From contig OZ220494.1 in assembly GCA_965116215.1 (NCBI GenBank), positions 744,001 through 808,000 of the forward strand: 64,000 bases of DNA, written 5' to 3'. The notes under the pieces are model-generated. The model was not told the DNA's origin. It saw only the letters and a program-made list of their open reading frames with translations, and searched no databases. A program made the translations under genes and the position numbers. Position 1 is the first letter of the stretch. Each line of letters begins with the position of its first letter. This document shows, in pieces, positions 8,460 through 18,169 of this stretch. Source of the stretch: CBDBKL01 sp965116215. Lineage in GTDB: Bacteria; Bdellovibrionota; Bdellovibrionia; Bdellovibrionales; JAKFYE01.

Positions 8460-10748
8460 GTGAAAAAGAATAAGGAGGCTCTTGAATATCATTCTCGAAA
8501 GCGTGAAGGAAAGCTGGAGGTCATTGCAACAAAACCCTGTAATACAGAGCGTGATCTCAGCTTGGCCTATTCCCCCGGGGTTGCAGAACCTTGTTTAGAA
8601 ATAGCAAAAGATATTAAAAAAGTTTACGACTATACAGTTAAAGGCAATCTCGTCGCTGTTATTTCTAATGGAAGTGCCGTCTTGGGTTTAGGTAATATCG
8701 GACCTGAGGCTTCAAAACCCGTTATGGAAGGCAAGGGAGTTCTTTTTAAAAAGTTTGCTGATATTGATGTCTTTGACATTGAAATCAATACGAAAGACCC
8801 TCAAGAGTTTATCAAAACTGTCAAATCTTTAGAGCCCACATTTGGTGGGATCAACTTGGAAGATATAAAAGCTCCAGAATGCTTCACCATAGAACAAACA
8901 TTAAAGAAAGAAATGAATATCCCTGTATTTCATGATGACCAACATGGAACAGCCATTATCTCTGGAGCTGCATTAATCAATGCTCTTGAACTCTCTCAGA
9001 AGAAAATTGAAGATATTCATCTGGTCATAAATGGTGCTGGGGCTTCAGCCATTGCTTGCGCTCGTCTTTTTAAAAGTTTAGGGGCAAAAAATATAGTCAT
9101 GTGTGATTCACGAGGAGTGATCTACAGGGGACGCACCGATGGAATGAATATTTATAAATCTGAATTTGCTACTGAAACAAAGGCTCGAACATTAGCTGAT
9201 GCCATGAAAGATAGCGATGTATTTATTGGTCTGAGTGTTTCAGGGGCTGTCACACAAAAAATGATTCAATCTATGAATGAAAAACCCATTGTTTTTGCAA
9301 TGGCCAATCCCATACCTGAAATTATGCCTGAAGAAGCTAAACATGTTAGACCCGATGTGATTATGGCCACGGGAAGATCTGATTTTCCCAATCAAGTGAA
9401 TAATGTTTTGGGTTTTCCTTTTATTTTCCGCGGAGCACTTGATGTTCGAGCCACATCTATTAATGAAGATATGAAGCTGGCTGCTGTTCATGCTCTTGCC
9501 CAGTTGGCACAAGAAGATGTTCCGGAAAGTGTATCAAGAGCTTATGGAGGGCGATTATTCCAATTTGGACCGGATTATATTATTCCGAAGCCTTTTGACC
9601 CAAGAGTTCTTCTCCGTGTTGCCCCCACTGTTGCAAAAGCAGCAATGGACTCGGGTGTAGCACAACGTGATATAAAAGATTTTGATGCCTACAAAGATAA
9701 GTTAGAGTCTCAATTAGGAGCTTCGAAAGAATTTATTCGATCTGCCATTAATCGTGTCAAAAAACGTGTGCAGTCCAAACAGTCTCATCTTCCTAAAATT
9801 GTCATTCCCGAAGCAAGTAATGAAAAAATTCTAAAGGCTATGCAAATTGTTGTAGACGAAGGAATTGCTCAACCCATTTTATTAGGTTACGAAGATGTTG
9901 TACGTCCTCGTATTCAAGAACTGCAACTGGAAAATCTCATAGATCTTCCGATACTGCACCCCTCTCGCACTGAAAATTTTCAAGAATATGCCGATATTCT
10001 TTGGAAAAAACGAATGCGAAAAGGCGTCTCACAGAGTGAGGCCGAAAGATTGATTCGAGATCCCTATTATTATGCTGCAATGATGGTAGAGAATGGAGAC
10101 GCTGATGGGCTTGTTAGCGGAGCTTCACAAAATTATGCCGATTGTGTACTCCCCATATTACAAATCATTGGGACAGCCAAAGACAGTGTTGCCTCTGGTT
10201 TAATTATTATGATTGTGAAGAATTGGGTTTTATTCTTTGCCGATGTTACAATCAATATTGATCCCACAAAAGAAGAGATTGCAAAAATTGCTGTCCATGC
10301 TGCGAAAGTGGCAAAATATTTTAATATTCAGCCGCGTATTGCTATGTTGAGTTTTTCTAATTTTACGGGACGCTTTGATACACCTCAAAAAATGCAAGCT
10401 GCGGCTGATATTGTCAAAAAAAATTATCCCGATTTAATTGTAGATGGTGAAATGCAAGCTGACACAGCTACAAACACAAATATTGTTAAAGAGATTTTTC
10501 CTTTCAGCAACATCAAGAAGCGAGCCAATATCCTTCTTTTTCCCAATTTAGATGCTGGAAATATTGCATATAAACTTGTTCAACAACTTGGAAAGGGGGA
10601 AGTCTTAGGCCCCTTCCTTATGGGAATTGCAAAACCTGCAAATGTACTACAACGCTCATGCAGCGTGACAGACATTGTCAACACCATCACACTAACGGCT
10701 CTTGAAATAGAAGCCCTTAAAGACAGAAAGAAAAGACGTAGAGTATAA
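8460..10748 (+). CDS. maeB: NADP-type malic enzyme with phosphotransacetylase-like C-terminal domain
   Basis: Oxidative decarboxylation of malate to pyruvate, giving NAD(P)H. Residues 1-410 hold the malic enzyme N-terminal and NAD-binding domains (YSPGVAEPC near the start, the metal-site FHDDQHGTA, the dinucleotide fold VINGAGASAIA). Residues of about 430-755 are a phosphate acetyl/butyryl transferase-like domain, which in MaeB enzymes is regulatory and binds acetyl-CoA. The start is GTG with GGAGG just upstream. At 762 aa it is typical for the fused class. Beside the beta-oxidation pair it would convert malate made from acetyl-CoA into pyruvate; ppdK in this window could take that pyruvate on to PEP. 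Confidence 0.93.
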   Translation: MKKNKEALEYHSRKREGKLEVIATKPCNTERDLSLAYSPGVAEPCLEIAKDIKKVYDYTVKGNLVAVISNGSAVLGLGNIGPEASKPVMEGKGVLFKKFADIDVFDIEINTKDPQEFIKTVKSLEPTFGGINLEDIKAPECFTIEQTLKKEMNIPVFHDDQHGTAIISGAALINALELSQKKIEDIHLVINGAGASAIACARLFKSLGAKNIVMCDSRGVIYRGRTDGMNIYKSEFATETKARTLADAMKDSDVFIGLSVSGAVTQKMIQSMNEKPIVFAMANPIPEIMPEEAKHVRPDVIMATGRSDFPNQVNNVLGFPFIFRGALDVRATSINEDMKLAAVHALAQLAQEDVPESVSRAYGGRLFQFGPDYIIPKPFDPRVLLRVAPTVAKAAMDSGVAQRDIKDFDAYKDKLESQLGASKEFIRSAINRVKKRVQSKQSHLPKIVIPEASNEKILKAMQIVVDEGIAQPILLGYEDVVRPRIQELQLENLIDLPILHPSRTENFQEYADILWKKRMRKGVSQSEAERLIRDPYYYAAMMVENGDADGLVSGASQNYADCVLPILQIIGTAKDSVASGLIIMIVKNWVLFFADVTINIDPTKEEIAKIAVHAAKVAKYFNIQPRIAMLSFSNFTGRFDTPQKMQAAADIVKKNYPDLIVDGEMQADTATNTNIVKEIFPFSNIKKRANILLFPNLDAGNIAYKLVQQLGKGEVLGPFLMGIAKPANVLQRSCSVTDIVNTITLTALEIEALKDRKKRRRV

Positions 10749-10768
10749 AAATAAAGGTTCATGACCAG

Positions 10769-11992
10769 TTAAGTTATTGATAAAACTCTTTTCCCCTTGA
10801 GACAAATTTCTCTTGGTAGGGGGTGAGCATTATACAGACTGGCCATTGAATAGCCATAAGCCCCTACATCTAAAATAGCAAAGACGTCTCCTTCTTTTAC
10901 AGTTTTAAATTTCCTATCTTTTCCTAAAAAATCAGAGCTTTCACAAATCGGCCCTACAACATCATAAGTCTTCACTCTTCCTTCACGTCGTGTAATAGGT
11001 AAAATATTGTGATAAGCATTATAAAGTGCTGGTCTCAGAAGATGGTGCATACCTGCATCTACAATCAAAAAATTTTTACTTGGTGTTGATTTAATATATT
11101 GTAGCTCTGTTAAAAGAAGCCCCGATGGACCCACCAATATGCGGCCAGGCTCACAAAGAATTTTCACTCCCAAATCCTTTAACTCATTTTGTATCATAGT
11201 CCCATAATCTTCTAGGGGGGGTATATATTCAGAGTGGTAGGGGATACCCAGACCTCCACCGACATTAAAAAACTCGAGAGGAAAACCCTCAGCTTGAAAC
11301 GCTTTATAGTAAGGAATTGTCTTTCGAATAGCCTCTTGAAAGGAAGATAAATTTGTTAACTGTGAGCCGATGTGAATGGTCATACCTTTGAGTTGAATAA
11401 GACGATTTCTTTTTAAAATGCGTTTGATCTCAGGTATGAAACTCTTATCCATACCAAATTTATTTTCTCGAAATCCTGTTGTAATATAAGGGTGTGTTTT
11501 GGCATCTACATCAGGATTAAAACGTATAGCTATGGCAACAGATTTTTTTTTCTCTCGTGCTAACTTGGCAATTCTTTTTAGTTCCCCTATACTCTCCACA
11601 TTAATAGACTTAATATTTTTAGAAAGAGCTAACTGTAGTTCAGAGATTTTTTTGCCTACCCCTGAAAAAATAATATCTCTTGCAGGGATGCCTGCATCCA
11701 AAGCCGCTTTTATTTCGCCAGAAGAAACAGCATCTATCCCCACCCCCTTTTGTTTCATAAGTTTTAAAATTGCAGGGTGAGCATTAGATTTTAAGGCATA
11801 ATGAATTTCAGATTGTGAACCCAGTGCCCGTTTGAAGCGATCGACAGTTGTAGCAATTTCATCTAAATCATAGACGTAAATTGGTGTTCCATATTTTTTA
11901 GAAAGTCCTTTTAGGTTTCTGTCTGCAAAGTGCAAAATATTTGATTTATAAGATAGATGTTTTTTTATCATATCTCGTTTAGATTGAGACAT
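10769..11992 (-). CDS. lysA: diaminopimelate decarboxylase
   Basis: Final step of lysine synthesis: meso-diaminopimelate to lysine and CO2, PLP-dependent. The PLP lysine is about K68 in YALKSNAHP. Other family signatures are HIGSQL, the phosphate-binding GGGLGIPY, EPGR, and CESSD that supplies the active-site Cys from the partner subunit, then DVGAYGYSM near the C-terminus. At 407 aa it is full length. The ATG at 11992 lies inside the 3' end of lysC (14-nt overlap), and an internal ATG at 11971, 8 nt past the lysC stop, is the alternative. Either way it should be translationally coupled to lysC. Confidence 0.93.
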   Translation of the reverse strand: MSQSKRDMIKKHLSYKSNILHFADRNLKGLSKKYGTPIYVYDLDEIATTVDRFKRALGSQSEIHYALKSNAHPAILKLMKQKGVGIDAVSSGEIKAALDAGIPARDIIFSGVGKKISELQLALSKNIKSINVESIGELKRIAKLAREKKKSVAIAIRFNPDVDAKTHPYITTGFRENKFGMDKSFIPEIKRILKRNRLIQLKGMTIHIGSQLTNLSSFQEAIRKTIPYYKAFQAEGFPLEFFNVGGGLGIPYHSEYIPPLEDYGTMIQNELKDLGVKILCEPGRILVGPSGLLLTELQYIKSTPSKNFLIVDAGMHHLLRPALYNAYHNILPITRREGRVKTYDVVGPICESSDFLGKDRKFKTVKEGDVFAILDVGAYGYSMASLYNAHPLPREICLKGKRVLSIT

Positions 11993-13199
11993 CTAACCCA
12001 AACTCCGTATGAAGGGCTTGTGCGGCTAAGGATAAATGCTCCTGATTTATAATTGCACTTATTTTGATTTCAGAAGTTGTTACAATCTCTACATCTATTT
12101 TTTTCTCCGAGAGTGTGCGAAAAAATCTAGCGGCTACACCTGAGTGATTTTTCATCCCGACCCCAACGATACTGACCTTAGAAACACCATCTAAAACGGT
12201 GACATTTGTACGGGGAAAAATTTCTCGAACAACTTCTGTTGCTAAATAGACATCATTTTTTGAAAGAGAGAAGGCTAAGCGTTGTCCTTCATCATTATAA
12301 CTTTGCGTAATGACATCCACAACAATTCCTTTTTCAGAGAGCTGTTCAAAAATATAAGACAGACTTTCTGATCCTCTTTCCATAGGGAATAACTTAATAA
12401 TGGCAATATGAGTTTCATGAGTCACTGCAGAGACAAGTGGTCGTTCCATATTTTCTCCTTCTGGTAAAATCCAAGTGCCCTTTCTTTTTTGAAAAGATGA
12501 ACGCACATGTATTTTGACTCCATATTTCGCTCCTAGTTCTACACTTCTTATATGTAGAACCTTAGATCCCAAGGACGCCATCTCCATCATTTCATGATAG
12601 GATAATGCTTCAATTTCTTTTGCTCGACAAACTAAATGCGGATCTGCTGAAAAAACGGAAGCGACATCTGTATATATCTCACACTGATCTAGTTTTAGAG
12701 CTACTGCTATGGCCACAGCAGAAGTATCTGTTCCTCCACGTCCTAGAGTTGTTATATTATGATGCTTATCTACCCCCTGAAATCCAGCAATCACTGGAAT
12801 GATCCCCTGATTAAGACAGGATTTTAAAGGTTCAGTATTGATTTTTTGAATACGAGCCTGTGATACAATAGAATCTGTATAAATTCCCAATTGATGGGCT
12901 AAAAAAGCTTTGGCTTCTTTTCCCTTCTTTGCAAAGGCCATAACGAGAAGGGCAATGGAGACCTGTTCTCCTGAGGCCAAAAGCATATCATAAGCTGGTC
13001 CATGGTACTTCCCATTCATCTCATGTGCTAAGTTGACTAAACGGTTTGTTTCCCCCTGCATAGCTGATGCGACAATTATAGGACTTTGTCCTTGAGCTAT
13101 ATCTTCCAGAACACGAGCGGCTACATTTTCAATTTTCTCAATAGAACCGACAGATGTTCCACCGAATTTCTTGACCACAATCTTTGTTTGAGTTTTCAT
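11979..13199 (-). CDS. lysC: aspartate kinase
   Basis: Phosphorylates aspartate, the entry step to lysine, threonine, methionine and diaminopimelate. The kinase domain begins at once with VVKKFGGTSVGS and carries TLGRGGTDTSAV. Two ACT domains at the C-terminus (about residues 260-405) should give allosteric feedback by lysine or threonine. I place the start at the ATG at 13199 (406 aa), because longer versions would run into the divergent amidase gene and add no conserved sequence; an ATG at 13214 is also possible. No good ribosome site precedes either. The gene forms an operon with lysA. Confidence 0.9.
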   Translation of the reverse strand: MKTQTKIVVKKFGGTSVGSIEKIENVAARVLEDIAQGQSPIIVASAMQGETNRLVNLAHEMNGKYHGPAYDMLLASGEQVSIALLVMAFAKKGKEAKAFLAHQLGIYTDSIVSQARIQKINTEPLKSCLNQGIIPVIAGFQGVDKHHNITTLGRGGTDTSAVAIAVALKLDQCEIYTDVASVFSADPHLVCRAKEIEALSYHEMMEMASLGSKVLHIRSVELGAKYGVKIHVRSSFQKRKGTWILPEGENMERPLVSAVTHETHIAIIKLFPMERGSESLSYIFEQLSEKGIVVDVITQSYNDEGQRLAFSLSKNDVYLATEVVREIFPRTNVTVLDGVSKVSIVGVGMKNHSGVAARFFRTLSEKKIDVEIVTTSEIKISAIINQEHLSLAAQALHTEFGLDVSI

Positions 13200-13246
13200 A
13201 CTTTGACGATCCATAGAGAAAGTCATCATACATAAGGGAGCATCAC

Positions 13247-13945
13247 GTGGAAAGCTTTGTATTTGGAGAATCAGCCAATGGACTTCCAATAACTGCATTT
13301 CAATTTGAGAATCGTGGACCAAGGGTATTGATTTTAGGAGGGGTTCACGGGGATGAACCTGAAGGAGTTATTTTAGCCCAGGGACTTCTTAAGAAATGTC
13401 CTTTTCCAGATATAAGACTAACAATAGTTCCTTTATTCAATATTGACGGTATTTTAAATCAATCACGGGTCAATTCCAGGGGTGTAGATCTGAATCGTAA
13501 TTTACCCACAAAAGATTGGACGGCTGAGGCTCACAGTCCAAGATACACACCAGGCCCTGAGCCCTGTAGTGAGCCTGAAAATAAAGCTCTCGTCAAATTC
13601 TTATCCAAAGATCCTCCTGATATCGTTTTCAGCTTACATTCATGGAAGCCCATGCTCAATACCAACGGTGATTGCCTTTTGGAGGCAAAAGCCATTCAAA
13701 AACTGACCAATTATGAAATCAAGGATTTTATTGGATATCCCACACCTGGGTCTTTAGGAACATATTGTGGTTTAGAGCGCAATATTCCGACTTTAACATA
13801 TGAAATCGAACGTGGACTGGATTCCAAAAGCATTTTGAAATGTCATATTCCGGCCCTATGTGAGGCTTTAAAAGTCACAGCCAAAGAAAGAAGTCATAAG
13901 TCAATGCAGAGCAATCCTAAAAGAGGCAACAATTCAAATCCATAG
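13247..13945 (+). CDS. mpaA: M14-family murein peptide amidase (MpaA-like)
   Basis: Zinc carboxypeptidase-fold protein of 232 aa. Zinc ligands and catalytic residues are visible: H34 and E37 in GGVHGDEPEG, the Arg/Asn substrate site in VNSRGVDLNRN, the third zinc ligand in FSLHSW, and the catalytic Glu in TYEIERG. No signal peptide, so it acts in the cytoplasm. MpaA cleaves the gamma-D-Glu-meso-DAP bond of recycled murein tripeptides, releasing DAP. Its place between lysC/lysA and dapD fits DAP salvage. Other M14 amidohydrolases (succinylglutamate desuccinylase-like) are the alternative. Start is GTG with AGGGAG 6 nt upstream, only 47 bp from the divergent lysC start. Confidence 0.8.
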   Translation: MESFVFGESANGLPITAFQFENRGPRVLILGGVHGDEPEGVILAQGLLKKCPFPDIRLTIVPLFNIDGILNQSRVNSRGVDLNRNLPTKDWTAEAHSPRYTPGPEPCSEPENKALVKFLSKDPPDIVFSLHSWKPMLNTNGDCLLEAKAIQKLTNYEIKDFIGYPTPGSLGTYCGLERNIPTLTYEIERGLDSKSILKCHIPALCEALKVTAKERSHKSMQSNPKRGNNSNP

Positions 13946-14103
13946 AAAACCCAATAGCCTCCTTCTTAAAGAAAAATGAGGGGATAGAAAATTAGAAAAA
14001 GAGTTTTAGCTTTTATAAAATTTATTTTAAGGAAACAGAAATAGTGATAAGAGAGGTAATTTTATAAAAGTAGAGTGAAAAATACAAAACAGAAAGGTAA
14101 AAA

Positions 14104-14919
14104 ATGAACCGAGAGGAGATTATTCACAAAGCCTATACGGGTGATATAGACATTCACTCTCCAGAAGTTAAAAAGAGTATTGAAGAAACCTTAGAGGGCT
14201 TAGATTCTTGTCAACTTCGAGTTTGTTCAAAAGATGAGCAAGGTCAATGGCAAACACATCACTGGATGAAAGAGGCTATTTTACTTTATTTCCGAGTGGA
14301 GAAGATGGTGCCTACAGAGTCTGGTATTTTAAGTTTTGTAGACAAAATCCCTTTAAAGAAATGGACAGGAAAAGAAGGTGTGCGAGTGGTCCCTCATGCT
14401 GTAGCTCGTAGGGGTTCGGGTATAGAAAAGGGGGTTATTTTAATGCCCTGTTATATAAACATTGGTGCCTATGTTAGCTCGGGAACTTTAGTTGATACAT
14501 GGGCTACGGTGGGATCTTGCGCACAGGTTGGGGAGAATGTTCATCTTTCAGGTGGTGTAGGATTAGGAGGAGTATTAGAGCCTGTACAAGCTCATCCTGT
14601 TATTATTGAAAAAAATGTTTTTGTAGGGAGTCGATGTATTATTGTAGAGGGTGTCCATGTGGAAGAGGGGGCTGTTTTGGGTGCTGGAGTGACTCTTACG
14701 GCAAGCACGAAGATTATTGATGTGACTGAGTCTAAAGAAAAAATATATCGTGGCCGAGTCCCTAAAAATAGTGTTGTTATTCCTGGTACAAGAACCAAGA
14801 GTTTTCCCTCTGGGGATTACGGCGTCCCCTGTGCACTTATTATAGGGCAGCGGTCTGAAAGCACGGATACAAAAACATCGTTAAGACAAGTCCTTCGAGA
14901 TTACAATGTCACTGTTTGA
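14104..14919 (+). CDS. dapD: tetrahydrodipicolinate N-succinyltransferase
   Basis: Transfers succinyl from succinyl-CoA to tetrahydrodipicolinate, a step of the succinylase route to meso-DAP and lysine. The 271-aa protein has an alpha-helical N-terminal domain, then a left-handed beta-helix of hexapeptide repeats (about residues 105-225) including the signature VDTWATVGSCAQVG, and a C-terminal ALIIGQR segment. AAAGG lies before the ATG. It follows the amidase gene on the same strand after 158 bp with no feature I can name. dapE and the other dap genes are not in the window. Confidence 0.93.
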   Translation: MNREEIIHKAYTGDIDIHSPEVKKSIEETLEGLDSCQLRVCSKDEQGQWQTHHWMKEAILLYFRVEKMVPTESGILSFVDKIPLKKWTGKEGVRVVPHAVARRGSGIEKGVILMPCYINIGAYVSSGTLVDTWATVGSCAQVGENVHLSGGVGLGGVLEPVQAHPVIIEKNVFVGSRCIIVEGVHVEEGAVLGAGVTLTASTKIIDVTESKEKIYRGRVPKNSVVIPGTRTKSFPSGDYGVPCALIIGQRSESTDTKTSLRQVLRDYNVTV

Positions 14920-15000
14920 CATAGATTGAGTTTTTACACGTGCAACCTGTAGACTCAGTTTTTACACGCAATCTATAAGAAAAGAACTGTTATCTTTCTC

Positions 15001-15420
15001 TTAAAACTCAGACAGCTCTGAGCTCCGCAGCTCGTCTTTTTCTGAGTTTTGCTTTGAATAAGACATAAAATCAGAAAGAGTTTTTCTAAAGGCTTCCAAA
15101 CTCTCAGACAACTCTGAGGTCCGCAGGGCGTATCCGCCCAAGGCTAAAAACCTTGGCTGTGTAGTGCTCGATATATTCGGTGAGATAGAACAAACTGTAT
15201 TTTTCGCAGATACGCTCTTCTTTAGGAGAAAGGCTTTTATTTTTCTCTTAAAGCGAGTTTTTTGAAGCGCAATGCGTATCTTCTTCATAGGGAAGAGACG
15301 CTTTGCGTCCTTCAAAGCTGTTTGAGCTTTAAGGGGAAGATAAAAGCCTTTCTCCAACGCAGGCTCGTGGCAAAGGCTAAAAGCCTTGGCTAGATAATGC
15401 TCGATAAAATGTAGAGGTTA
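15001..15420 (-). repeat. composite of long-hairpin repeats, reverse orientation
   Basis: Contains several element pieces read on the minus strand. One has arms 15225-15254 and 15326-15355 (about 25 of 30 positions complementary) around a small GACGC/GCGTC hairpin. Another holds the CTCAGA/TCTGAG hairpin and the AAGGCT/AGCCTT-like hairpin (15105-15165). The arm sequence differs from every other copy, yet its two sides match. The region lies between convergent dapD and the DNA methylase. It can be translated across its length, but the peptide is just repeat sequence and I do not call a gene. The remaining bases of the 14920-15476 gap hold a duplicated GTTTTTACACG (14931 and 14955) between short inverted repeats. 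Confidence 0.75.
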
Positions 15421-15476
15421 TCAAATATATATTTCTCTCTAGGCTTTTGAAAAACTCTGTTATCCATTAGATAGAA

Positions 15477-17618
15477 TTATATTGGCTGTCGTTTAGTTAA
15501 TTTGAATTTAGGAAATATCTTTTGAACTTCTGCTTCAATTCTTAAAAGAGCGAACCTATCACTTGCACCTTCTATATATTGAGAATTTGAAATCAAGGCC
15601 ACTCCATGAGCCATAAGCCCTATAGCAATATCTTCACTACACCATCCTGCCTCTTTCAAGAATTGAGTCAACTGACTATTCAGTATCTTATCAAAAGAAG
15701 ACACTATACGAAGTACAGTCATTGGCTTTTTAGGCGCATGTAACTTTCTAGCAATAAATGCAATACAAGTATTTACCGCCTCAGACTTTACAGCCCGTGG
15801 CCTTTGTCTTCTTTCAATAGATAATGGCTGAACACTTGTGATAGTCAAAGGTGAATATCTAAATGCTTTTATTATTGCCTCCCAACCTAGAACAGAGCTA
15901 TGAGAATAGATAAAAGACATTGCTCCTGCTTTTTTAAGAACTCTAGCCGCCTCAAGAATAGCCTTATTGAGGTTATCACAATAATCCAAGTGAGCTTTAT
16001 CCCGATATCCACTCCTCTGTATTGATGCCACTAGCTCTTGGTTAAAATTTGTATTTTCATTTTTAAATAAATCGGGTTCAATATCCTTTAGTAAAAGTCT
16101 TTTCCAAGCATAAAAGTTATCTGCTAAAATTGTATAAAAGATATTGTCATAATAAGGAGGATCCGTCACAATCGCATCAAACATTTCGTCCTGAAACGGG
16201 AGAGACTGAGCCGCTGCATGTCTCACGTGCCCTTTATGAGAAAGTTTTTTTATAGCTTTAACCCCCTGAATAATTCTTTTTAATTTAGAATTTAAATTTG
16301 ACGGGCCACTAGCTACCGGATCTGTTTCACTAAAGTCCCAATACATCGAAATTCCAGGTCCACAAAAAGCTCTTCCAACTTGTTCATTTTGAGAAATCCA
16401 CATAGACAATCTACAATTCCAATCCACCATTTGATCAACCAGACCTGATAAAACAGATATTGTGTACTTAGCAGTGGATTCCCCCTCTTTATTGAAAATA
16501 TAAACATATTCATCTTTTAACGCCTTCAATAGTGCTAAACAGGAAACTCTTTGCCTTAAGTTAAAAATATCTGCATGAGTCTCGACCCCATAGAGAGCTG
16601 GATTCACAATTCCAGACCATTTGGGCAAGGTAGAATGAGGAAGATTTGTATCTAAATCCTTTAATAAAGATTTTTCAAATCTCCTTATATCTTGAATAAG
16701 AGAGCCACTTAATTGATCTGCAATATAAAACTCTTTGCCTTTTTTACCTTTAACAACCTCTACAGTTAATATCTCTTTGGCCTTCTTTATAGAAATACCA
16801 GAAAATTCATATTTGCAATGTGGGCACTTGACTTTATGTGATCGTTTGGACCAATTTGTTTGCTCAGGAATCAAACCACCCCTTGTTATTTTAAATTGTG
16901 GACCATTGGGTGTTTCATTAATTTTCAGAAATAAATTTGTCTTCTTCTTTTTTGAGATCCAATATCGTTTTGTTAAAGAAAAATACTTTCCACAACTATT
17001 ACATGGATAAGAATACGTCCATAAATAATTTGTAGTTTGTCGTCCATCCTTTAGATTTCTTTTGGGAAAGATTGGACTCGTCCACTCTTTAAGTTTTTTG
17101 AGTACTCGTTGTCCAGAGCCTTCTAAAAGACTTATTAAATCATCCACGTAAATGTCATTAAGATATTCTAAATTGGATTTTTGAATAAAAATGGAAAGTT
17201 CATTTGAATCAATAGAATAACTATCTAAACCTAAATTCAAAGATTCATAAGGAATAGTTCCACCACCCCCAAACATATCAAGTACCTTAGGAATATATGT
17301 ATATCCCTTAAGCACTGAATCTCTGGCTTTATTCACTATAGCCTCGTCATTATATAACAAGGATAGATTATTCATGATTTCTAGACTTTCTTGAGAGAGA
17401 TCCTTACAAACTGTTGCATAAATTAAAGATCTCATAGCTATATGAGGTCTTCTTGCCCACCAAACATGAATAGTATGTGAAGTCTCACCTCGGCGATATC
17501 TTTCAGAACAACCTGCAAGAGAGGCTTCGTGATGGAGTAAACCAAGATCAATTAAACGTCTTTTGGATTTTTCAATTTCTTTCAACTCAGGACAGGATGC
17601 AACTATTCCATCATTCAT
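15477..17618 (-). CDS. orphan DNA adenine methylase with Zn ribbon (COG1743, DUF1156)
   Basis: A 713-aa putative N6-adenine DNA methyltransferase. The N-terminal DUF1156 signature is HVWWARRPHIAMRS (about residues 50-63). The SAM-binding motif is DMFGGGGTIPYESL (about residue 115) and the catalytic motif is TDPPYYDN (about residue 490), so the order is SAM motif first, DPPY last. Between them is a treble-Cys pair (CNSCGKYF and CPHCKYEF), a zinc ribbon. Such methylases often sit with DUF499 ATPases or helicases in suspected phage-defence loci; here no partner is present and long-hairpin repeats flank both sides. The start is the ATG at 17618, with GAGGT 9 nt upstream; a TTG at 17624 is too close to that site. 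Confidence 0.85.
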   Translation of the reverse strand: MNDGIVASCPELKEIEKSKRRLIDLGLLHHEASLAGCSERYRRGETSHTIHVWWARRPHIAMRSLIYATVCKDLSQESLEIMNNLSLLYNDEAIVNKARDSVLKGYTYIPKVLDMFGGGGTIPYESLNLGLDSYSIDSNELSIFIQKSNLEYLNDIYVDDLISLLEGSGQRVLKKLKEWTSPIFPKRNLKDGRQTTNYLWTYSYPCNSCGKYFSLTKRYWISKKKKTNLFLKINETPNGPQFKITRGGLIPEQTNWSKRSHKVKCPHCKYEFSGISIKKAKEILTVEVVKGKKGKEFYIADQLSGSLIQDIRRFEKSLLKDLDTNLPHSTLPKWSGIVNPALYGVETHADIFNLRQRVSCLALLKALKDEYVYIFNKEGESTAKYTISVLSGLVDQMVDWNCRLSMWISQNEQVGRAFCGPGISMYWDFSETDPVASGPSNLNSKLKRIIQGVKAIKKLSHKGHVRHAAAQSLPFQDEMFDAIVTDPPYYDNIFYTILADNFYAWKRLLLKDIEPDLFKNENTNFNQELVASIQRSGYRDKAHLDYCDNLNKAILEAARVLKKAGAMSFIYSHSSVLGWEAIIKAFRYSPLTITSVQPLSIERRQRPRAVKSEAVNTCIAFIARKLHAPKKPMTVLRIVSSFDKILNSQLTQFLKEAGWCSEDIAIGLMAHGVALISNSQYIEGASDRFALLRIEAEVQKIFPKFKLTKRQPI

Positions 17619-17720
17619 GAACAAATAACCTCAATTCTGGAGGTGTCATAATCTTTAATCCTTAAAAATAATATCTCTCACCTTTAAAGTCTATCCAAAG
17701 TCTTTAAGAAAATTGTCTGA

Positions 17721-18169
17721 GATTTTGGAAGGTTTAAAAATTATTTGTTGCTACTAATGAGAATATTAAGAGCGGAAGAGTTTTTCTTAAACCTTTCAAA
17801 ACGAGTTCTCTGAGGCGCAGGGCGTATTCGTGGAAAGACAAGTTTTTCTAGGCTAAACCATATCGAGCACTATACGGATTACATCTTTAGTCTTCAGCGA
17901 AGACGAGCTGCGGACCTCAGAACTGTCTGAGATTTTGGAAAGTTTAAAAATTATTTGTTGCTACTAATGAGAATATAAGAGCGGAAGAGTTTTTCTTAAA
18001 CCTTTCAAAACGAGTTCTCTGAGGCGCAGGGCGTATTTGTGGAAAGACAAGTTTTTCTAGGCTAAACCATATCGAGCACTATACGGATTACATCTTTAGT
18101 CTTCAGCGAAGACGAGCTGCGGACCTCAGAACTGTCTGAGATTTTGGAAGGTTTAAGAAAAACTCTTCC
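17721..18169 (+). repeat. tandem duplication (about 210 bp period) of the long-hairpin repeat
   Basis: Two nearly identical units start at 17721 and 17931, with a period of 209-210 bp and a few single-base differences. The second unit is a full element: left arm 17983-18004 and right arm 18148-18169 are 22-bp perfect reverse complements. This arm pair reads TTAAACCTT/AAGGTTTAA, where the 3.3-kb copy has TTAAGGCTT/AAGCCTTAA, so both arms changed together. In the first unit the right arm is cut off by the junction. A decayed piece follows at about 18210-18270. No gene is visible in the 17619-18298 gap. Confidence 0.85.

Noticed and set aside
13200..13322. Longer lysC start at 13322
   Set aside because: It would overlap 76 bp of the amidase gene, has no ribosome site and adds residues not seen in aspartate kinases.
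15001..15357. 118-codon open frame with a signal-free basic peptide
   Set aside because: It lies entirely in the hairpin-repeat array; its recurring TSELSE and LRSSELSE peptides are translated repeat, and similar peptides arise at the other copies in other frames.
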